Origin: Syncephalastrum monosporum B8922
Lineage: Eukaryota; Mucoromycota; Mucoromycetes; Mucorales; Syncephalastraceae
Direction: 5' to 3'
Length of the DNA stretch: 64,000 nucleotides
Assembly: GCA_000697355.1 (NCBI GenBank)
Contig: JNEN01001228.1
Coordinates: forward strand, 410,454 to 474,453
The translations under genes were made by a program, and so were the position numbers. Shown here in pieces: positions 59,196-64,000 of this stretch (within the stretch, counting starts at the first letter, position 1; the number at the start of each line of letters is the position of its first letter). The notes beneath the pieces were generated by a model. The model had not been told where the DNA came from and did no database searches. It saw only the letters and a program-made list of their open reading frames with translations.

Positions 59196-60013
59196 TGGGC
59201 AAAGTGGGTCGGTACACGTAAGCTGAAGAGAACGAATAAAAGTGAATGCGGAGTGTGAAGTGTGAAGCATGATTGCATTGTGCCGTGTACTTTTTTTTTT
59301 TCTTGGGGGTGTCTTGCTTCAGAACGCAACCAAACTCAATGACCCCATAATGAACATTGCAGAATCCCGGATCTCCCGCCTCCTTCGTTTCTTTGTCCTC
59401 TTTCTTTAGTGTATGTACATATGTTGTCATGTAATATTATGTATGGCTCGACTACTCGCCCGCACCTGCACGAAAACTAAATCATAATTACTTCCGTGCC
59501 TGATAAAAACAATAATAATAGTGAGCCTCCTGCTTATTTTGGTAGGTTTCCCGACCTTTTTTTATGAATGAATGGATGAGATTGGGGGTGGATGAAGGGA
59601 CAGAGTGACCCCTTGTTAACACAGAAAGGTGCTAATATAATAATAAGAGGGTGGAAGGCAAGCAAAGTGAAAAGTGCCCATCTAGGACCCCTAAGTAGAC
59701 CAAAGAACAGGTTGCCTTACCTTTTTACTTTTTTCTTCATTTTCTTTCAAACACGATTATAATAACTTCTCACTATTTTAATCCACTGCAGCCGTCTGCA
59801 CAACCCTTTTATTTTCTTTTTGCTTTTTTTTTGCATCCTTTCTTTTTTTATTATTATTATTTGTCATTCCTTGGTACCTTCTTACTACTACCTCTTTTCA
59901 TTCTTTCCCTCTTTTCCTTCTTGGTAACATTCTCATATACATTCACTTACGCTGAGGAAAGCGCAACGCTTGCACATACAGGCGTCGCGTATCAATACAC
60001 TTTACTACTGTTG
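59196..60013. other. Intergenic region between PI31 and the plus-strand orphan
   Basis: About 820 bp separating two divergent starts. The right half (59730-59950) is strongly T/C-rich, as in 5' UTRs of fungal genes. The frame upstream of the orphan's ATG is open but hydrophobic and has no ATG, so it is not counted as coding. No other gene seen. Confidence 0.4.
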
Positions 60014-61591
60014 ATGACGATTGACTTTATTTCCTCCGCGCTTTCATTCAAACGTTCGTCGTGCTGCTCGCCGTCTAAAACAAAATCGCCGTCTACTTCC
60101 GTTATCACGACTCCTGTCCACCCGCACGATACCAACGACCTCTGCTGGACTTCCTCCGCTTCTCCTCCCGCCACTGCTGCTGCCACCCTCACTGCTCCTG
60201 ACGACGACGATGACCGTCCCACCAAACGTTCCGTCAGGCTCTTCAAGTCTGGCTTCTCTCTCTTCAGTCGGTCATATCAAAAACACTCTTCCTCTTCTAC
60301 CTCTTCGCGTCGCCGTTCCTCATCCATTAGCCACTTCTTCCGTGCCTTTTGCAGCAACGGCCGTGACCTGATCGATGACCCACCACTCTTCCAGTCTCGC
60401 AGAAGTAGCTATACCAGCGCATTTGCAAATGACGCCCTCTTTGAACGATATCGTTATCGAAAGCAGTCGCTCTCTCAGACCAAGCTGGACCTTGGCCGTC
60501 GAACACGCAGTCAGAGTATCTCATCCTCCGCCTCCACCTCAGACTCGAGCACAGCTACCAACAGCAGCAGTCTCCGCGAAGACCCCTCGCCCCCACCGCG
60601 GGTCGTCTGCTGGCAAAACCCTCAGCCCTTACCCAGTATTCTCGTTAAACGGAGTACCAACCATCATCATCATCATCATCACCGACACAACGCGTCAGCC
60701 CTTTCTGCACCTGCCGGTCCAGAAGTAGCCAGCGAGCAGAAACGCAGCTATCAGCATCATATCCGTCACTACTCGCACGTGTCCTACATTTCCTCCTCCA
60801 ATATGACGGTCAATTCGGAGGACCTGACCGCGAAAGAATTTGCTGATATTGCGGGCATCCGAATTGTGCCCGACGAGCCTATTTCACCTTCCGGTGAGGA
60901 TATCGAGATGCATCAACGCCAGCCTTCGCCTGCACCACCGTTCTTATCTCATCAGCAGCAGTGTTCCAGCTGCACCCAGCCCCCACTCCCGCAGCATCGG
61001 TATCACCAGCGCCGCCATTCAACTGCTGTCCACTCTTCCTCCCCTTCCACATCGTCCTCCGGTCCGCCTTCTCCCGACCAATATCCGCACATATCTCACC
61101 AGTACCAGCGCTCGATTGACACGGCAAGTGGGCTCTCCTCGGGCATTGGCCGTCAGCCGAACAGCAGCAGCAGCATCCTGCTGCTTGGCGCTGCAGGCAA
61201 TTCAAGCAACACCACGACGGCTAACCATGGATGCAATACCAGCAGCAGCCTGGGTGGTGACGAGGTGCAGATTTGGGACGACGCATTTTGGCGCGGACCC
61301 GGCACCTGCAGACACCAGCAGCAGCAACACCAGCAGCAGCAACAACAACAGCAACAAGTAGTGGATTCAAGAAAACGGCTTTCTCTTGCAAGCAGTAAAA
61401 AGAAGGCATCTCTCCTCCCGCCCCTGCCACCCTCGATCATGAGCGAGTCCGTGACACCGCAGAAGCACAAGAAACACCATTCCACCTCCTCTTCGCTCTC
61501 CTTTTCATCTGAGCAGCCCACGCAGCAGGGCACCACGAATCGGGTCATCAAAAAGGGCCGGTTTGAAATCCACTTGGAGACCGCGTGCTAA
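60014..61591 (+). CDS. Orphan Ser/His/Gln-rich protein with conserved-looking carboxyl motifs
   Basis: A single-exon protein of 525 residues starting MTIDFISSALSFKRSSCCSP at the first ATG in frame. Most of it is low-complexity: Ser/Arg-rich (about 60290-60420), a His run (60663-60690), Ser/Thr and Pro runs, and a Gln run (61313-61356). Islands with ordered composition stand out: RSVRLFKSGFSLFSRSYQ, NSEDLTAKEFADIAGIRIVP, GGDEVQIWDDAFWR and the closing NRVIKKGRFEIHLE. Their spacing suggests short linear motifs or a small domain retained in a disordered protein. I do not recognise a family. The missing introns and disorder may mark a regulatory or signalling adaptor, but that is a guess. Confidence 0.7.
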   Translation: MTIDFISSALSFKRSSCCSPSKTKSPSTSVITTPVHPHDTNDLCWTSSASPPATAAATLTAPDDDDDRPTKRSVRLFKSGFSLFSRSYQKHSSSSTSSRRRSSSISHFFRAFCSNGRDLIDDPPLFQSRRSSYTSAFANDALFERYRYRKQSLSQTKLDLGRRTRSQSISSSASTSDSSTATNSSSLREDPSPPPRVVCWQNPQPLPSILVKRSTNHHHHHHHRHNASALSAPAGPEVASEQKRSYQHHIRHYSHVSYISSSNMTVNSEDLTAKEFADIAGIRIVPDEPISPSGEDIEMHQRQPSPAPPFLSHQQQCSSCTQPPLPQHRYHQRRHSTAVHSSSPSTSSSGPPSPDQYPHISHQYQRSIDTASGLSSGIGRQPNSSSSILLLGAAGNSSNTTTANHGCNTSSSLGGDEVQIWDDAFWRGPGTCRHQQQQHQQQQQQQQQVVDSRKRLSLASSKKKASLLPPLPPSIMSESVTPQKHKKHHSTSSSLSFSSEQPTQQGTTNRVIKKGRFEIHLETAC

Positions 61592-61904
61592 ATCATTCTC
61601 ACATCATGATAATAACAGCATCATAATAGCAGCCAAAATTTTGTAGACGCACCCTCCCCGAAAAAGTAACACACGCGTGTGTATGTGTATGTGCGCATTT
61701 TTTTTCTTTACCCTTATCATTCGTTATTACCGACCACTTGCATGCATTCATCTTTATATCTCTCTTTGTCTGTCTATCCGTCTGACTTTTCCGTATTTCC
61801 GCCTGTCGTGTTTCTGATGCTGCTTATGCTCCTGCATTCATGTGTGTGGCTGTTGCTGGTCCCGTTTCGTCTATTTCTTTCTTGCTTGCAGTGTTCCTTT
61901 TATG
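61592..61904. other. Intergenic region between convergent genes
   Basis: 313 bp with T-rich and TGTG patches; two facing 3' ends. No gene seen. Confidence 0.35.
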
Positions 61905-62722
61905 TCAAGCAGTCTTGTCTGCAATCGGATTGGCGTGGATCGTAACGTGGCGGATGCGCACCTCCTGCACCGGCCTGTGCTTTTCATCGACGGGAATCTT
62001 TTCCATGGCGTCCAGGGTCGTGTCGAGTCCATCGATCACCCTTTGGATTTGGAGGGTACGTGAGGTCATGTGCATGGATGCATATGCAATAAGCGACTTA
62101 CTTGCCAAAGACAGTGTATTTTGTGTCGAGGTGCGGGTGCTTCGCATAAGTGATGAAAAACTGTGACCCGTTCGTGTTTGGTCCCGAGTTTGCCATGGAT
62201 ACTATACCACGCGCATTGTGCTAAAACGCGATAAATACACACATGGCTATACACTCGCAATAAAAGCAAAGAAGAGAAGAATCTTACCTTCAATGTGGAT
62301 CGGATCTCGTCGTTGAACTTGCGTCCCCAGATGGAGTTGCCGCCTTTGCCGGTACCCGTCGGATCGCCTGTCTAGATTCAATATGATCTCGGTTAGAATG
62401 GGCCCCCGCACCTGCCTTGGAGAGTATATTGTATATTCTGTCTGTGATTTACCTGCACCATAAAGCCAGGAATGTTGCGATGGAACAGGTTGTTATCATA
62501 GTAGCCACTGGCGCATAACGCGAGAAAGTTCTGTATGAAGAATTAGACGCACGAGAGACGATCGCGTGTGAGATCTCTTTTTTACCTCGCAAGTGGTGGG
62601 CACCGATTCGCAAAACAGCTCGATCTTGATGTCACCTACATCGGTTTGCAGTGTCACAGACTGGAGCAAAAAGAAAAAAATAAGCACTTTGCAACCATAG
62701 AGTGAGTTATGTACAGTACCAT
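61905..62722 (-). CDS. PPIL3: Cyclophilin-type peptidyl-prolyl isomerase PPIL3
   Basis: A small cyclophilin found in spliceosomes. Motifs in order are [109 protein letters not shown] and [17 protein letters not shown]. The catalytic Arg (FHRNIPGF), Gln and Phe residues are present. About 160 residues. The first coding exon is just the ATG at 62722-62720, followed by a 59 bp intron (62719-62661), so that M joins [10 protein letters not shown]. Several short introns follow. The stop at 61905 faces the plus-strand orphan. Confidence 0.94.
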
Positions 62723-63193
62723 AGCAGTTATATAAGAATTGATCAGAGGAAAAGGGTCAGCGAAACGCACCGGTCTGGGAATTTCGGCCCCTTTCAGTCC
62801 GCATGTACACTGTGCTGCCTGTCAATCATGTACACTGATTGTCTATGCATAGAGCAGGTTGCCTTTATTCCTCGCAGCAACTATCCTCGATGCCGCCTTC
62901 CACCAATCATTCCGTGGCTGTTTGGATACAACACGATGTAGACTCAACTTCAGAGGACGCCGACCGCATAGCGTTCTAGTGCATTGCATTGCATATCATA
63001 TGTATGACAGGACGTTTTTCTGTGTCCATGATCGAAGGTGAGCTTGGATGCAAACCATAGTTGGATGCTATTTTACAAGATGCAACGGTGCTGTGATGCA
63101 TGGACTTAAAGTGCCCATGCCCACGAAGCTCATGACAGATAATACAGGCAAAGTGAATCTATTCTCTGCACGTGGACAAGGAGAAGACCTTGT
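62723..63193. other. Intergenic region between PPIL3 and F-box paralogue 2
   Basis: 471 bp upstream of PPIL3 and downstream of the second F-box gene, both on the minus strand. Short frames only. No gene or RNA recognised. Confidence 0.35.
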
Positions 63194-63938
63194 TCATGCG
63201 GTGATGCTTTCTATCTGGAGATTAGGACACTTGGTTAAAAGCACATCAGAGGACATGGGCACATTGGCATCCCAGCACAAGAAGGTGAACGATGGCAAGG
63301 TTGGAAGGTCATCTCCTTTCAGCTGGATAGGTGCCACATTGTAGGCCAGCCGAAAGCGACAGGTCAGACGCGTCAAACGGGTGCACGTCTGAAAGAAGAA
63401 TGTCCAGGACGGCGCGTCGGTGGGTAGAGCCACTCTGGATACTTCTAGCTCTTCCAGGTAACTGCCGCAGCTTCGAATGATGGCTTCGAAGCTATTACGG
63501 TTCAGAATGGGTAATGAAGCAAAAGAATCATCTGCACAAGCACGCGTAGGATGAATATCAAACCATTGGTCTCATAGCACACCTACTAACGAGTTTGAGC
63601 GATTGTAGGCGGGGATACTCAACGTCCCTTAGGAAACGGAAGACCTGCTGGTGATATCGAGGCTGGTTGCTTTGATACTCAAAGTAGCGAACCGATTCAG
63701 GCTGGACAAACGAAAGCCATTCTCGGCAACCATTATCGAAGAGAGAGCGGCCATCTCGGCAAGGCCACAACTGGCCAGGTTTGATCGCGATAGTCTGCCA
63801 CATGCCGGGCCACTGAAACAAGAAGAGCCGCCATCGACGAGATACGGCACTGCAAATGGCAAGCTCAGGGAAGCCAAGGCAGTTGAAAATGGCATACGTC
63901 AAGTCGAAAGGAAGAACGGCTAGAAAATCAGACGGCAT
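63194..63938 (-). CDS. F-box protein, paralogue 2
   Basis: It starts at 63938 (MPSDFLAVLPFDLTYAIFNC). The F-box reads LPFDLTYAIFNCLGFPELAI, then SAVSRRWRLFLFQWPGMWQT. The following part (GRSLFDNGCREWLSFVQPE, then FRFLRDVEYPRLQSLKL) parallels paralogue 1 (GRTLLDAGLLDWLALVPPE). After an intron at about 63534-63594, the second exon has SYLEELEVSRVALPTDAPSW and TCTRLTRLTCRFR, again parallel to paralogue 1 (GSCTRLQNLVVHFE), and ends LTKCPNLQIESITA. Shorter than paralogue 1 and without its acidic tail. The start is clear of the window edge, so the gene is probably complete. Confidence 0.75.
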
Positions 63939-63972
63939 GGCGCAGAAAGGTGAATGGAATAGCACGCGGAGA

Positions 63973-63989
63973 GGGGGGGGGGGGGGGGG
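63973..63989. repeat. G17 homopolymer at the window edge
   Basis: Seventeen G followed by AAAAT and more G. It is upstream of the second F-box gene. Possible low-quality end of a contig. Confidence 0.8.
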
Positions 63990-64000
63990 AAAATGGGGGG

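Overview
The window is nuclear DNA of a filamentous, early-diverging fungus, most likely a member of Mucoromycota (Mucorales-like). This rests on the gene content. It has an SMG1 kinase carboxyl end, a mammalian-type base-exchange phosphatidylserine synthase, nuclear complex I 49 kDa subunit, full-length dynactin p150, a WDR33-type PFS2, and a phosphofructokinase with the fungal glyoxalase-like amino end. Introns are short (mostly 45-120 bp), GT-AG, and genes are closely packed on both strands. The species assignment is inference; no rRNA or tRNA gene was seen.

Layout. 1-10 kb: the end of SMG1 (+), an unresolved small gene, dynactin p150 (+) and the tri-snRNP protein SART1/Snu66 (+), meeting SEC11 (-) tail to tail. 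10.4-15.1 kb: SEC11 and NDUFS2 diverge from a shared 620 bp region, and NDUFS2 converges on WDR33/PFS2 (-). 15.1-16.6 kb holds no gene that I can see. 16.6-25.4 kb: a bZIP factor, a large UPF0592/DUF1765-like protein, the p97 adaptor Shp1/p47 (-) and a low-complexity protein. 25.9-27.2 kb: an orphan multi-span membrane protein (-).

27.2-34.2 kb is a gene-poor, AT-rich island. It holds only two recognisable genes, both on the minus strand: a pair of related basic helix-turn-helix proteins that look like transposase DNA-binding ends without a catalytic domain. One carries three HTH units in tandem. A decayed gene relic may lie next to them. This island is the best candidate for something undescribed.

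34.3-47.3 kb is a run of plus-strand genes: phosphatidylserine synthase, a full ABCC transporter, an SLC45/SUT-type sugar transporter and an IGHMBP2/Hcs1-type helicase. 47.4-56.1 kb is a run of minus-strand genes: phosphofructokinase, a HECT ubiquitin ligase, an F-box protein and LEO1. TMEM18 (+) diverges from LEO1, PI31 (-) follows, then a Ser/His/Gln-rich orphan (+), the cyclophilin PPIL3 (-) and a second F-box protein (-) related to the first.

Functional themes are RNA processing (SMG1, SART1, WDR33, PPIL3), ubiquitin-proteasome work (Shp1, HECT, two F-box proteins, PI31), transcription (LEO1, bZIP) and membrane transport and lipids (PSS, ABCC, SUT, SEC11). They are not arranged as a pathway cluster. 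Splicing details stand out: two GC-AG introns with the same GCAAGT donor, and several tiny first coding exons (3, 13 and 27 nt).
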